Part shown: positions 1-9,599 of the stretch, one piece after another
Position numbering within the stretch: position 1 is the stretch's first letter
Layout of the letters: every line of letters starts with the position of its first letter
Assembly (NCBI RefSeq): GCF_004349145.1
Contig: NZ_SMFO01000001.1
Span: 124,001 to 188,000, forward strand
Reading direction: 5' to 3'
Length of the DNA: 64,000 bases
Origin: Flavobacterium hiemivividum
GTDB lineage: Bacteria > Bacteroidota > Bacteroidia > Flavobacteriales > Flavobacteriaceae
The notes under the pieces: generated by a model
Databases searched by the model: none
Seen by the model: only the letters and a program-made list of their open reading frames with translations
What the model was told of the DNA's origin: nothing
Position numbers and translations under genes: made by a program

Positions 1-1800
1 ATTGAATGCATTAATAGCTCCTATCAACATATTATTCGAAATATTATCTAAATGCCCACGGAAACGCAACCACGGTCCTGCCATAGAAATATGATCAGTA
101 GTACATTTTCCAAATGCTTTTATGAGTAGTTTAGCTCCTGTAATATTTTTTCCGTCCCAAGGAGCAAACGGAGCCAATAATTGTAAACGTTCAGATGTTT
201 CACTTACTGATACTTTAATACCAGAACCGTCAGCGGCTGGAGCCTGAAACCCTGGATCTTCGGCATCAAATCCGTTTTTAGGTAATTCATCACCTGTTGG
301 AGCTTCTAGCATTACTTCTTCACCATCTTCATTAATCAACGTATCTGTCAATGGATTGAAACCTAAATCACCGGCAATTGCCATAGCCGTTACCAATTCT
401 GGCGAACCAACAAAAGCCAATGTATTTGGGTTTCCATCAGCACGCTTTGAGAAATTACGGTTAAAAGAGTGAACGATTGTATTGCGCTCTTCTTTTTCAG
501 CACCTTCTCTATCCCACATTCCAATGCAAGGTCCACATGCATTTGCAAAAACTGTCGCTCCTATTTTATCGAAAATATCAATAAATCCGTCGCGTTCTAT
601 TGTATAACGAACTACCTCAGATCCTGGAGTAATTGTAAATTTAGATTTAATTTTTAAGTTTTTATCGGTAACTTGTTTGGCTAAAGAAGCTGCACGAGCA
701 ATATCTTCATAAGATGAATTGGTACAAGAACCAATCAAACCTACTTCAATTCTTAGAGGCCAGTTGTTTTTTATAGCTTCTTCTTTCATTTTAGAAATTG
801 GCGTGGCCAAATCTGGCGTGAAAGGCCCGTTTAAATGTGGCTCTAATTCTGACAGATTAATTTCGATAACTTGGTCAAAATACTTTTCTGGATTAGCATA
901 TACTTCAGGATCTCCTGTTAAATAATCCGCAACTTTATCGGCAGCATCAGCTACATCAGCTCTGTTAGTAGAACGCAGATAGCGTCCCATTGAAGCATCA
1001 TAGCCAAAAGTTGAAGTAGTAGCGCCAATCTCAGCACCCATATTACAAATAGTACCTTTTCCTGTACAAGACATTGATGTAGCACCTTCACCAAAATATT
1101 CAACTATAGCACCTGTTCCACCTTTTACAGTAAGAATACCTGCTACTTTCAGAATAACATCCTTGGGAGCTGTCCACCCTGACAATTTTCCTATTAATTT
1201 AATACCGATAAGTTTTGGAAATTTTAATTCCCATGCCATACCAGACATCACATCCACTGCATCTGCACCACCAACACCGATTGCTACCATTCCTAATCCA
1301 CCTGCATTTACCGTATGCGAATCAGTACCGATCATCATTCCTCCGGGGAAAGCATAGTTTTCGAGAACTACTTGGTGAATAATTCCTGCTCCCGGTTTCC
1401 AAAAACCAATCCCGTATTTATTGGATACCGATGAAAGAAAATCAAAAACTTCATTACTTTGAGTTTTTGCTCTTGCTAAATCGGTTTTGGCATCTACCTT
1501 AGCTTGAATCAAGTGATCACAGTGTACTGTTGTAGGAACAGCTACTTTAGATTTACCTGCATGCATAAATTGCAACAAAGCCATTTGAGCGGTTGCATCT
1601 TGGCAAGCTACTCTGTCTGGAGCAAAATCTACATAATCAGCTCCTCTTTTAAAAGCTTTGGTTGGCGTACCATCCCAAAGATGATTGTAGAGAATCTTCT
1701 CAGTCAAAGTAAGTGGACGACCAACAATCTCACGTGCAGCATCAACACGACTCGTCATGTTGTCATACACTTTTTTAATCATTTCAATATCAAATGCCAT
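1..1800 (-). CDS. acnA: Aconitate hydratase AcnA-type (partial, C-terminus off window)
   Basis: Interconverts citrate and isocitrate in the TCA cycle through a [4Fe-4S] cluster, in the cytoplasm. The minus strand reads open from an ATG at 1798-1800 to base 1 (600 codons), so the C-terminal part (roughly 150 residues of a typical ~755-residue mitochondrial/AcnA-like enzyme) lies outside the window. Cluster ligand motifs are visible: [10 protein letters not shown] near residue 357 and CGPCIGM near 421. The N-terminus also carries the family signature [11 protein letters not shown]. It lies downstream of acnB on the same strand, separated by a strong hairpin, so it probably has its own start of transcription or depends on read-through. 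The family assignment is secure; the gene symbol follows common usage. Confidence 0.95.
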   Translation of the reverse strand, partial: MAFDIEMIKKVYDNMTSRVDAAREIVGRPLTLTEKILYNHLWDGTPTKAFKRGADYVDFAPDRVACQDATAQMALLQFMHAGKSKVAVPTTVHCDHLIQAKVDAKTDLARAKTQSNEVFDFLSSVSNKYGIGFWKPGAGIIHQVVLENYAFPGGMMIGTDSHTVNAGGLGMVAIGVGGADAVDVMSGMAWELKFPKLIGIKLIGKLSGWTAPKDVILKVAGILTVKGGTGAIVEYFGEGATSMSCTGKGTICNMGAEIGATTSTFGYDASMGRYLRSTNRADVADAADKVADYLTGDPEVYANPEKYFDQVIEINLSELEPHLNGPFTPDLATPISKMKEEAIKNNWPLRIEVGLIGSCTNSSYEDIARAASLAKQVTDKNLKIKSKFTITPGSEVVRYTIERDGFIDIFDKIGATVFANACGPCIGMWDREGAEKEERNTIVHSFNRNFSKRADGNPNTLAFVGSPELVTAMAIAGDLGFNPLTDTLINEDGEEVMLEAPTGDELPKNGFDAEDPGFQAPAADGSGIKVSVSETSERLQLLAPFAPWDGKNITGAKLLIKAFGKCTTDHISMAGPWLRFRGHLDNISNNMLIGAINAFN

Positions 1801-1870
1801 ATATAATTATTTTTTATTATTGAATTTTATACTTCACAAGGTACAAAAAATAGAGTAGCTATAAAAATAA

Positions 1871-1903
1871 AAAAAGCCTGAATCTTATCGACTCAGGCTT
1901 TTT
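1871..1903 (-). terminator. Intrinsic terminator after acnB
   Basis: A perfect 11-bp stem (AAAAAGCCTGA at 1871-1881 with TCAGGCTTTTT at 1893-1903) has a loop of about 11 nt. The minus strand ends in a U tract. It lies between the acnB stop and the acnA start, so it ends or attenuates acnB transcripts. Confidence 0.85.
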
Positions 1904-1926
1904 GATATTATAAACTATGCTTAGTA

Positions 1927-4698
1927 TTATTTAACTAACAACTTATGAGATGGTGCAAATTGAGTCAAATTAATTCCTTTCACTGCAGCTTTGTACTCTT
2001 CAATAGTAGGCGTTCTACCTAAGATTGTAGACAATACAACAACTGGTGTCGATGAAAGTAATGATTCTCCTTTTTTACCTTCAGCATCTTCAACAACTCT
2101 TCCTTGGAAAAGACGAGTCGAAGTTGCCATTACGGTATCTCCTTTTGCTGCTTTTTCTTGGTTACCCATACACAGGTTACAACCTGGACGCTCTAAATAT
2201 AAAATGTTCTCATATCCAGTACGTGCAATACCTTTTGGAGCATTATCGTCAAATTCGAAACCTGAATATTTTTGCAAAACTTCCCAGTCACCTTCAGCTT
2301 TCAGTTCGTCTACAATGTTATAAGTTGGTGGCGCCACTACAAGAGGGGCTTTAAATTCTACTTTACCAAATTGCTCATCTATATTCTTTAGCATTTGAGA
2401 AAGGATTTTTAAATCTCCCTTGTGAACCATACAAGATCCAACAAAACCAAGATCTACTTTTTTCACTCCGCCGTAAAAAGAAAGAGGTCTAATAGTATCG
2501 TGTGTATATCTTTTAGAAACATCAGCGTTATTCACATCTGGATCTGCAATCATTGGCTCTGCAACAATATCTAAATCAATAACAACTTCTGCATAATACT
2601 TAGCGTTTGCATCTGGAGTTAAAGCTGGTTTCTCACCTGATTTAATCTCGGCAATTCTCTTATCTGCGATAGCAATTAATCCTTTAAGAACTTGCTTAGC
2701 ATTATCCATCCCTTTGTCGATCATGATCTGGATTCTACCTTTGGCAATCTCTAAAGATTCGATCAAAGTGTCATCCTCAGAAATACAGATAGAAGCTTTC
2801 GCTTTCATCTCTGCAGTCCAGTCAGTAAACGTAAATGCTTGATCAGCGGTAAGAGTTCCTAAGTGAACCTCGATAATTCTACCTTGGAAAACATTCTCTC
2901 CTCCAAATTGCTTTAACATCTGAGATTGAGTAGCATGAACCACATCACGGAAATCCATGTACGTTTTCATGTCTCCTTTGAAAGTAACTTTTACTGATTC
3001 TGGAATTGGCATTGAAGCTTCACCAGTAGCCAGTGCAAGTGCAACTGTACCTGAGTCAGCACCAAAAGCAACACCTTTAGACATTCTTGTATGAGAGTCA
3101 CCACCGATAATGATAGCCCACTCATCTACAGTAATATCATTAAGTACTTTGTGAATTACATCGGTCATTGCATGGTAGTTCCCTTTAGGGTCACGAGCAG
3201 TAATCAAACCGAAGTCGTTCATGAACTTCATTAACCTTGGAATATTAGCCTTAGACTTATTATCCCAAACTGAAGCAGTATGACAACCTGATTGGTACGC
3301 ACCATCAACGATTGGAGAAATCACTGTTGCAGCCATAGACTCCAATTCCTGAGAGGTCATCAAACCAGTTGTATCTTGTGATCCTACGATATTTACTTCT
3401 ACACGTACATCTGAACCTGCGTGTAAAACTTTACCTGGGGTAGTTCCAACTGCATTTTTATTAAATATTTTTTCAACTGCTGTAAGACCTTGACCATCGA
3501 TAGACACTTCTTTTGATGGAGCAAATACTGGAACGATATTAATACCTAGTGTTTTCGATGCAAAAGTTTGTAGTTTTTTACCAAATACAATAGCGTATGA
3601 ACCACCCGCTTTTATAAATTCCATTTTTTGAGGAGTGAACGCTTTAGAAATATCTATCAGCTCTTTGTCCCCATTATATAATTTTTTTGTTTTTGTATTG
3701 ATTGTAAGAACAGTACCTGTAGCTACAGAATACGCTTCTTCTAAAACAACATCTCCACTTTCATTGCGAACAGGATTTCCTTTTTCATCAAGTACTTTTA
3801 CCCAGTTTTTAAGGTCAAGGCCAATACCACCTGTAACATCAACAGTAGTCAGGAAAATTGGTGAAATTCCGTTTGTTCCAGCTACGATTGGAGCAATATT
3901 AATAAATGGAACATAAGGACTTGCTTTTTTTCCTGTCCATAGCGCCACGTTGTTAACCCCTGACATTCTTGAAGAACCAACACCCATTGTCCCTTTTTCA
4001 GCAATCAACATCACGCTTTTATCAGGATGTTGTGCTTTTAACACTTCAATTTCAGCTTGTGCTTCAGGAGAAATCAAACATTTTCCATGTAGTTCTCGAT
4101 CTGATCTTGAGTGCGCTTGGTTACCTGGAGAAAGTAAATCTGTTGAAATATCTCCTTCACCAGCAATATAGGTAACCACCTTAATTTCTTCTACTACTTC
4201 AGGAAGTTTTGTAAAGAATTCAGCCTTGGCATAGCTCTCTAAAATTTCTTCGGCAATTTCGTTACCGCCTTTGAATGCAACCTCTAAACGAGCAGTATCT
4301 GCTTCGTATAGGAAAAATTGAGTTTTAAGAACTTTCGCAGCCTCTTTTGCAATTGCAACATCATTACCCAAAGCTAAATCCAGTAAAACTTCAATTGAAG
4401 GCCCACCTTTCATGTGTGATAATAACTCAAATGCAAAAGCAGGAGTAATTTCTTTTACTTCTGATTCTCCAAGAATAATCTCCTTTAAAAAGGCAGCTTT
4501 CACAGCAGCAGCTGGAGTAGTTCCTGGAACAGTGTTATAAATGAAAAATTTAAGAGATTCTTCGCGATTTGCGTTATCTGAATCTTTAATTTGTACAATG
4601 ATTTCGCTTAGTAAATCAGCTCCATCAATCGGCTTTGGGTTAAGTCCCTGCCCTTTTCGTTCCTCGATTTCTTGTAGATAATCGTTATAAATATTCAT
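1927..4698 (-). CDS. acnB: Aconitate hydratase B / 2-methylisocitrate dehydratase
   Basis: Second aconitase of the window, 923 residues, with the AcnB architecture: an N-terminal HEAT-like helical domain (about 1-160), then the swivel domain, then the catalytic core. This order differs from AcnA. The three cluster cysteines are visible as GSCMVHKGD (C756) and PGCNLCMGNQ (C840, C843). AcnB enzymes act in the TCA cycle, and many also hydrate 2-methyl-cis-aconitate in the methylcitrate cycle; no other methylcitrate gene is nearby. The ATG at 4696-4698 starts a protein of normal AcnB length plus a short tail. A -7-like box lies about 90 nt upstream. Confidence 0.97.
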   Translation of the reverse strand: MNIYNDYLQEIEERKGQGLNPKPIDGADLLSEIIVQIKDSDNANREESLKFFIYNTVPGTTPAAAVKAAFLKEIILGESEVKEITPAFAFELLSHMKGGPSIEVLLDLALGNDVAIAKEAAKVLKTQFFLYEADTARLEVAFKGGNEIAEEILESYAKAEFFTKLPEVVEEIKVVTYIAGEGDISTDLLSPGNQAHSRSDRELHGKCLISPEAQAEIEVLKAQHPDKSVMLIAEKGTMGVGSSRMSGVNNVALWTGKKASPYVPFINIAPIVAGTNGISPIFLTTVDVTGGIGLDLKNWVKVLDEKGNPVRNESGDVVLEEAYSVATGTVLTINTKTKKLYNGDKELIDISKAFTPQKMEFIKAGGSYAIVFGKKLQTFASKTLGINIVPVFAPSKEVSIDGQGLTAVEKIFNKNAVGTTPGKVLHAGSDVRVEVNIVGSQDTTGLMTSQELESMAATVISPIVDGAYQSGCHTASVWDNKSKANIPRLMKFMNDFGLITARDPKGNYHAMTDVIHKVLNDITVDEWAIIIGGDSHTRMSKGVAFGADSGTVALALATGEASMPIPESVKVTFKGDMKTYMDFRDVVHATQSQMLKQFGGENVFQGRIIEVHLGTLTADQAFTFTDWTAEMKAKASICISEDDTLIESLEIAKGRIQIMIDKGMDNAKQVLKGLIAIADKRIAEIKSGEKPALTPDANAKYYAEVVIDLDIVAEPMIADPDVNNADVSKRYTHDTIRPLSFYGGVKKVDLGFVGSCMVHKGDLKILSQMLKNIDEQFGKVEFKAPLVVAPPTYNIVDELKAEGDWEVLQKYSGFEFDDNAPKGIARTGYENILYLERPGCNLCMGNQEKAAKGDTVMATSTRLFQGRVVEDAEGKKGESLLSSTPVVVLSTILGRTPTIEEYKAAVKGINLTQFAPSHKLLVK

Positions 4699-4786
4699 AA
4701 TAGAAGTTTTTTCAATGTTAAAGGTAGCTTTCCTTGATTATTTCACAATCAACCGCCAAAATCTAGCCTTTTTTATTTTTGTTTCG

Positions 4787-4794
4787 CAAAATTA
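4787..4794 (-). promoter_or_regulatory. Putative acnB promoter, -7 element TAATTTTG
   Basis: The minus strand reads TAATTTTG, a full match to the Bacteroidota -7 consensus TAnnTTTG, about 90 nt before the acnB ATG. No clear TTG is seen at the expected -33 distance, so this is tentative. Confidence 0.45.
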
Positions 4795-4832
4795 AGTATT
4801 TAAGATGAGAATTAAAAAAAATTTAATGGATG

Positions 4833-4879
4833 ACGCATTTCGAAAAATTATTATTATAAAATAATAATTCACACTGCGT
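4833..4879. other. Compound AT-rich hairpin in the moxR-acnB gap
   Basis: This is the main structure in the 336-nt gap 4699-5034. ACGCA (4833-4837) pairs with TGCGT (4875-4879), enclosing a perfect 10-bp stem of AATTATTATT (4846-4855) with AATAATAATT (4860-4869). It could end moxR transcripts or sit upstream of the acnB promoter as a regulatory site. The rest of the gap is very AT-rich and shows no gene. Confidence 0.4.
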
Positions 4880-5034
4880 ATAATTAACAAAAAGACAAAA
4901 AATTAACATATAAATGATTTATTGATAATTAATCATTTAATTATTGATTTTCAAAAAACGAGTATTGGAGACTCTTTAAGCAATCGTTGTAGTAAAACCT
5001 ATTATTTGGCATTATTGACTAAGCAGAAAACCGT

Positions 5035-5988
5035 TTAAATAAGTTTTGAAATAATCATTTCTTCAGTAATTCCCTCGGCGTCCGCTTTGTAGTTTTTAAT
5101 GATTCTGTGACGTAGAATTCCAGTTGCAACGGCTTTTACATCTTCAATATCTGGCGAAAATTTACCATTAAAAGCTGCATGCGCTTTGGCTGCTAATATT
5201 AAATTCTGAGAAGCTCTCGGCCCTGCTCCCCAGTCTAAATAACTCTTGACAAACTCCGTTGACAATGGATTGTCCGGACGCGTTTTACTAACCAAAGTCA
5301 CCGCATATTCAATAACGTTATCTGCTACGGGAATTCGTCGAATCAATTGCTGAAAATCGATTATTTCCTGAGCGGTAAATAAGGGGCTAATAGTAGTGTT
5401 ATTATCTGAGGTAGTTCGTTTTACCACTTGAACTTCCTCAGCAAACGAAGGATATTCCAGCTTAATAGCGAACATAAAACGATCTAATTGAGCTTCGGGC
5501 AAAGGATAAGTTCCTTCCTGTTCGATTGGATTTTGCGTTGCTAATACAAAATAAGGCAAGTCTAATTTATAATTCTCACCCGCAATAGTAACTGACCGTT
5601 CCTGCATCGCTTCTAACAAAGCTGCCTGAGTTTTTGGCGGCGTTCTATTAATTTCGTCTGCCAGAATAATATTCGAAAAAACAGGCCCTTTTAAAAATTT
5701 AAAGTGACGGTTTTCATCCAATATCTCACTCCCTAAAATATCTGAAGGCATTAAATCAGGAGTAAACTGAATTCTCTTAAAGTTAAGCCCTAAAGCTTGA
5801 GCAAGTGTATTTACCATTAAAGTTTTGGCTAATCCCGGTACTCCTACAAGTAGCGCATGCCCTCCTGAAAAAATGCAAAGCAGCACTTGATCGACCACCG
5901 CGTCCTGACCTACAATTATTTTAGCTATTTCGCTTTTTAATTCATTTCGTTTCTTAACTAAATTATGTATTGCTGCTACGTCAGACAT
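5035..5988 (-). CDS. MoxR-family AAA+ ATPase
   Basis: A 317-residue cytoplasmic AAA+ ATPase of the MoxR class, thought to act as a chaperone that activates partner protein complexes. Walker A reads GVPGLAKT (residues 49-56). Walker B reads ILADEINR (108-115), followed by the family's conserved TPPKTQAALLEAMQE stretch. A sensor region LATQNPIEQEGTYPLPEAQLDRF follows, typical of MoxR. MoxR genes usually precede DUF58 and von Willebrand factor genes in one operon. Here the next gene on the strand is acnB after a 336-nt gap, so no partner is visible downstream. The upstream neighbour is the parvulin gene, but a terminator separates them. Confidence 0.92.
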   Translation of the reverse strand: MSDVAAIHNLVKKRNELKSEIAKIIVGQDAVVDQVLLCIFSGGHALLVGVPGLAKTLMVNTLAQALGLNFKRIQFTPDLMPSDILGSEILDENRHFKFLKGPVFSNIILADEINRTPPKTQAALLEAMQERSVTIAGENYKLDLPYFVLATQNPIEQEGTYPLPEAQLDRFMFAIKLEYPSFAEEVQVVKRTTSDNNTTISPLFTAQEIIDFQQLIRRIPVADNVIEYAVTLVSKTRPDNPLSTEFVKSYLDWGAGPRASQNLILAAKAHAAFNGKFSPDIEDVKAVATGILRHRIIKNYKADAEGITEEMIISKLI

Positions 5989-6010
5989 TTTAAAAAGGGA
6001 TTTAAATTAA

Positions 6011-6050
6011 AAAAGAGTCAACTTTATGATTTCATAAAGCTAACTCTTTT
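6011..6050 (-). terminator. Terminator after the parvulin isomerase gene
   Basis: AAAAGAGT (6011-6018) pairs with ACTCTTTT (6043-6050), with an inner stem CTTTATGA/TCATAAAG. On the minus strand it is followed by U-rich sequence. It lies between the parvulin stop and the moxR start. Confidence 0.75.
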
Positions 6051-6075
6051 TATTTATTTTAGAAAAATATAAATT

Positions 6076-7485
6076 TTATTTTTTCAACCAGTTATTTGTA
6101 AACTCACAATCTCTATACTCTCCAATGATTTTAACATAAGTTTCTTTGATCGTCTCATCAAACCATTTTCCAATAGCTTTAATTTGCTTTTCTTTTAAGG
6201 CTAATTCTTTTATTTTAATATAATCTGTACCATAATCAGCAACATGCTCATTGATTCTATTGGTAACCGTAATTAACTTATAACTTTTCTTTCCGTTTTC
6301 ATCTGTATCTAATACCGGCTGAGAAATAGCATCGTCTTTCAAGCTTGAAACTTGACTGTAAAGACTAGGATCCATCTTTGTTAATTCAAAACGAGTATCC
6401 TGTGTTTTAGGATTAATTAAAGACCCGCCATTTGCTCTGGTTTCTTTTTCATCCGATTCCGTTCTGGCAGCTTCAGCGAAAGTGATCTTTTTGTCAATAA
6501 TTTTATCTCTAATTAAAATAATTTTTTCCTTAGCTGCAGTAAGTGCATCTTCAGACACTGAGGGTGTCAATAATATATGACGCAATTCTACCTCTTGTCC
6601 TTTTACTTTTTCAACATAAATAATATGAAATCCAAAATCAGTTTCAAAAGGAGCCGATATTTCACCTTCCTGAAGACTAAAGGCAACATCTTTAAATTCC
6701 TTCACGAATGGCGTCTTTCTATTCATTTTATAGTATCCACCATTTGAACTTGAACCTGGATCTTTAGAATACAAAACTGCTTTAGTAGCAAAACTAGATC
6801 CTTCTTCTACTTCCTTTTTGAATCCATTTAATCTATCGATCACTTTTTGTTTTTCAACATCTGAAACTTTAGGAGTAATTACAATTTGTGCTACTTCCAT
6901 TTCTGCACCAAAAAGTGGTAATTCATCTTTAGGAATTGATTTGAAAAAATTACGAACTTCTTCAGGTGTAATTTCAACTTCATCAATGATTTTCTTTTGC
7001 ATTTCTGAGGAAAGCTTATTCTCTTTTAAAATATCGAAGAAATAGCTTCTAAATTCTTCTTCAGAATTTTTCTTGTAATAACTCACCACTTTTTCCATAG
7101 AACCAATTTGGCCTACCATGTAGCTCACACGCTCATCCATCATCACCTTAACTTCGGCATCTGTTACTTTAACACTGTCTTGAATCGCCTGGTGTGCATA
7201 TAATTTATCCTCCAGTAACTTTCCTAACATTTGACATCTAGTAATATCCTTTATAGAATTTCCTTGACTTGATAGCTCTAAATAAGACTTATCTATATCT
7301 GAATCTAGAATGATATAATCTCCAACAGTGGCGATAATACCATCGATTTTTTGTTTTTGATTGGAGTTGATTTTTTTAACAGGCGCAACTACGGAGTCTT
7401 TAATAATTTCTTGCGCTCTAGTAATGGTACTTGAAAAAAGTAATAGAAAAAAGATAAGTGCAATTCTACTATTTATGGACTTCAT
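6076..7485 (-). CDS. SurA-like periplasmic peptidylprolyl isomerase (parvulin)
   Basis: A periplasmic chaperone/peptidyl-prolyl isomerase that likely helps outer-membrane proteins fold. From the preferred ATG at 7485 it has a clear signal peptide (basic start MKSINSR, then a hydrophobic stretch ending TRAQE). A reading frame start seven codons earlier (7506) would put MPLKTIQ in front of this signal peptide, so 7485 is preferred. An N-terminal helical region (about 40-180) is followed by two parvulin-type domains. Domain 1 (about 195-300) has the signature GGYYKMNR then GFHIIYVEK; domain 2 (about 300-410) starts with ELRHILL. About 469 residues is normal for SurA-like proteins in Bacteroidota. 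It is divergent from prfC across a 430-nt promoter region. Confidence 0.9.
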   Translation of the reverse strand: MKSINSRIALIFFLLLFSSTITRAQEIIKDSVVAPVKKINSNQKQKIDGIIATVGDYIILDSDIDKSYLELSSQGNSIKDITRCQMLGKLLEDKLYAHQAIQDSVKVTDAEVKVMMDERVSYMVGQIGSMEKVVSYYKKNSEEEFRSYFFDILKENKLSSEMQKKIIDEVEITPEEVRNFFKSIPKDELPLFGAEMEVAQIVITPKVSDVEKQKVIDRLNGFKKEVEEGSSFATKAVLYSKDPGSSSNGGYYKMNRKTPFVKEFKDVAFSLQEGEISAPFETDFGFHIIYVEKVKGQEVELRHILLTPSVSEDALTAAKEKIILIRDKIIDKKITFAEAARTESDEKETRANGGSLINPKTQDTRFELTKMDPSLYSQVSSLKDDAISQPVLDTDENGKKSYKLITVTNRINEHVADYGTDYIKIKELALKEKQIKAIGKWFDETIKETYVKIIGEYRDCEFTNNWLKK

Positions 7486-7587
7486 TTGTATTGTTTTTAA
7501 TGGCATTATATCAATTTTATATTTTATTAAAATATGCTAGTTTTAAGCACTTCAGATTTCATTTTTAAAGACTACTTGACTACTCGC

Positions 7588-7595
7588 CAAATATA
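7588..7595 (-). promoter_or_regulatory. Putative promoter of the parvulin gene, -7 TATATTTG
   Basis: The minus strand reads TATATTTG, an exact TAnnTTTG match, about 100 nt before the preferred start codon. No good -33 element is seen. Confidence 0.45.
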
Positions 7596-7889
7596 CACTT
7601 TAACAATCAGGAAATATAAATGTTCTTACAAAAATTTTCGCACAGTTATAGCGAACAAAAATAACAATTCAATTACATTATACAAGTTTCCAAACTACTA
7701 TTAACAAAAAATTATAGCCAAAATTGCGATACTTAAACTAAATCAAAATCCCCAATTCCCCATAAATTTCAGTCGTCAATACGTAAAAGAAAACTTCGAC
7801 AACACTAAACGATATATTTTCTCACTTAAAATGGTGTAAATGCTACCTAACCCTATTCGTATTTATTTTTTATTCGAATATATAAATAG

Positions 7890-7897
7890 TACTTTTG
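7890..7897 (+). promoter_or_regulatory. Putative prfC promoter, -7 TACTTTTG
   Basis: TACTTTTG matches the Bacteroidota -7 consensus and lies 19 nt before the prfC ATG, implying a very short leader. The -33 region has T-rich sequence but no clear TTG. Confidence 0.55.
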
Positions 7898-7916
7898 CAG
7901 CCTATTTACATTATAC

Positions 7917-9506
7917 ATGAGCTTTTTAAAAGAAATACAAAGAAGAAGAACTTTTGGGATTATATCGCATCCCGATGCAGGTAAAACAACGCTGACAGAG
8001 AAACTCCTCCTTTTTGGTGGTGCCATTCAAGAAGCGGGTGCTGTAAAAAACAATAAAATTAAAAAGGGAGCCACGAGTGATTTCATGGAAATTGAGCGTC
8101 AGAGAGGAATTTCTGTTTCAACCTCCGTTTTAGCTTTTAATTACAAAGAGAAAAAAATAAATATTCTTGACACTCCCGGACACAAGGATTTTGCCGAAGA
8201 TACTTTTAGAACTCTTACTGCTGTTGACAGTGTCATAGTAGTAATTGACGTTGCCAAAGGTGTCGAGGAACAAACAGAAAAATTAGTGGCGGTTTGTAGA
8301 TTGCGAAATATTCCAATTATTGTATTCATCAATAAGATGGACCGTGAAGGAAAAGATGCCTTTGACCTGATGGACGAAGTAGAGCAAAAACTAGGATTAA
8401 CAGTTACACCTCTTAGTTTTCCTATAGGAATGGGTTACGATTTCAAAGGAATATACAATTTGTGGGAGCAAAACATAAACTTGTTTAGTGGAGACAACCG
8501 TAAAAACATCGAAGAAACAATCGCATTTTCAGATGTACAAAGCCCTGAATTAGAAAAAATCATAGGGCAAAAACCAGCAGATACTTTAAGAGAAGAATTA
8601 GAATTGATTGATGAAGTGTATCCAAAATTTGATCGTCAAGATTATTTAGACGGGAAACTTCAACCAGTATTTTTTGGGTCTGCATTAAATAATTTTGGAG
8701 TTCGCGAATTATTAGATTGTTTTGTACAAATAGCACCATCACCAAGACCTAAAGATTCTGAAACGAGATTAGTGGATCCCAAGGAAGAAAAAATGACTGG
8801 TTTTGTTTTTAAAATCCATGCAAACATGGATCCTAAACACAGAGACAGACTCGCTTTTATTAAAATTGTATCTGGTACTTTCGAAAGAAATAAACCTTAC
8901 TATCACGTTCGTCAGAAGAAGAATTTAAAATTCTCAAGTCCAAATGCTTTTTTTGCTGAAAAGAAAGAAATTGTCGATATCTCATATCCGGGTGACATTG
9001 TAGGACTACATGACACAGGGAATTTTAAAATTGGAGATACTTTAACAGAAGGAGAAGTTATGAGTTTCAAAGGAATTCCGAGTTTCTCACCTGAACACTT
9101 TAGATACATCAATAACGCTGATCCGATGAAAGCTAAACAGCTTGACAAAGGAATTGACCAATTAATGGATGAGGGTGTTGCCCAATTGTTTACTCTTGAA
9201 ATGAATAACAGAAAAATTATCGGAACGGTTGGTGCACTTCAGTACGAAGTAATTCAATACCGTTTAGAACATGAATACGGAGCAAAATGTACCTATGAGA
9301 ATTTCCCTGTACATAAAGCGTGCTGGGTAAAGCCAGACGATGCTAAAAATGATGAGTTTAAAGAATTCAAACGTATCAAACAGAAGTTCTTAGCAAAAGA
9401 TAAGTACGGACAACTAGTTTTCCTAGCTGATTCTGATTTTACTATTAAAATGACGGAAAACAAATATCCAAGTGTAAAATTGTTCTTCACATCAGAATTT
9501 GAATAA
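7917..9506 (+). CDS. prfC: Peptide chain release factor 3 (RF3 GTPase)
   Basis: RF3 is a translational GTPase that removes RF1/RF2 from the ribosome after peptide release. The 529-residue protein has the G1 motif HPDAGKTT (18-25), the RQRGISV switch sequence, G3 DTPGHKDF and G4 NKMD. RF3-specific C-terminal domains follow, ending TENKYPSVKLFFTSEFE. Its length is typical of RF3 and shorter than EF-G, and domain IV of EF-G is absent. It is transcribed alone, opposite to its left neighbour, and ends in a hairpin shared with the convergent gene on its right. Confidence 0.97.
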   Translation: MSFLKEIQRRRTFGIISHPDAGKTTLTEKLLLFGGAIQEAGAVKNNKIKKGATSDFMEIERQRGISVSTSVLAFNYKEKKINILDTPGHKDFAEDTFRTLTAVDSVIVVIDVAKGVEEQTEKLVAVCRLRNIPIIVFINKMDREGKDAFDLMDEVEQKLGLTVTPLSFPIGMGYDFKGIYNLWEQNINLFSGDNRKNIEETIAFSDVQSPELEKIIGQKPADTLREELELIDEVYPKFDRQDYLDGKLQPVFFGSALNNFGVRELLDCFVQIAPSPRPKDSETRLVDPKEEKMTGFVFKIHANMDPKHRDRLAFIKIVSGTFERNKPYYHVRQKKNLKFSSPNAFFAEKKEIVDISYPGDIVGLHDTGNFKIGDTLTEGEVMSFKGIPSFSPEHFRYINNADPMKAKQLDKGIDQLMDEGVAQLFTLEMNNRKIIGTVGALQYEVIQYRLEHEYGAKCTYENFPVHKACWVKPDDAKNDEFKEFKRIKQKFLAKDKYGQLVFLADSDFTIKMTENKYPSVKLFFTSEFE

Positions 9507-9523
9507 AAAACTATAAAATTTAA

Positions 9524-9571
9524 CACATAAAAAAAACGCTAACTTAAAAAATTAGCGTTTTTTTTTATGTG
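9524..9571. terminator. Bidirectional terminator between prfC and the convergent small gene
   Basis: A very long perfect hairpin: CACAT at 9524-9528 and the A8-CGCTAA arm pair with TTAGCG-T8 and ATGTG at 9567-9571, around a short A-rich loop. A- and T-tracts on both sides allow it to act in both directions. Confidence 0.85.
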
Positions 9572-9599
9572 GTTATACTATTTGATTTTCAACTTCATC

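Larger units (their letters stand above)
7507..7916. other. Divergent intergenic region between parvulin gene and prfC
   Basis: A 410-nt AT-rich stretch without a convincing gene. It carries one -7-like box in each direction (7588-7595 minus, 7890-7897 plus). No further repeats or RNA structures were recognised. Confidence 0.6.

Noticed and set aside
4922..4936. FNR-like palindrome TTGATAATTAATCA before acnB
   Set aside because: The half sites TGAT and ATCA are five bases apart, not four, in extremely AT-rich DNA; spacing does not fit FNR-type sites.
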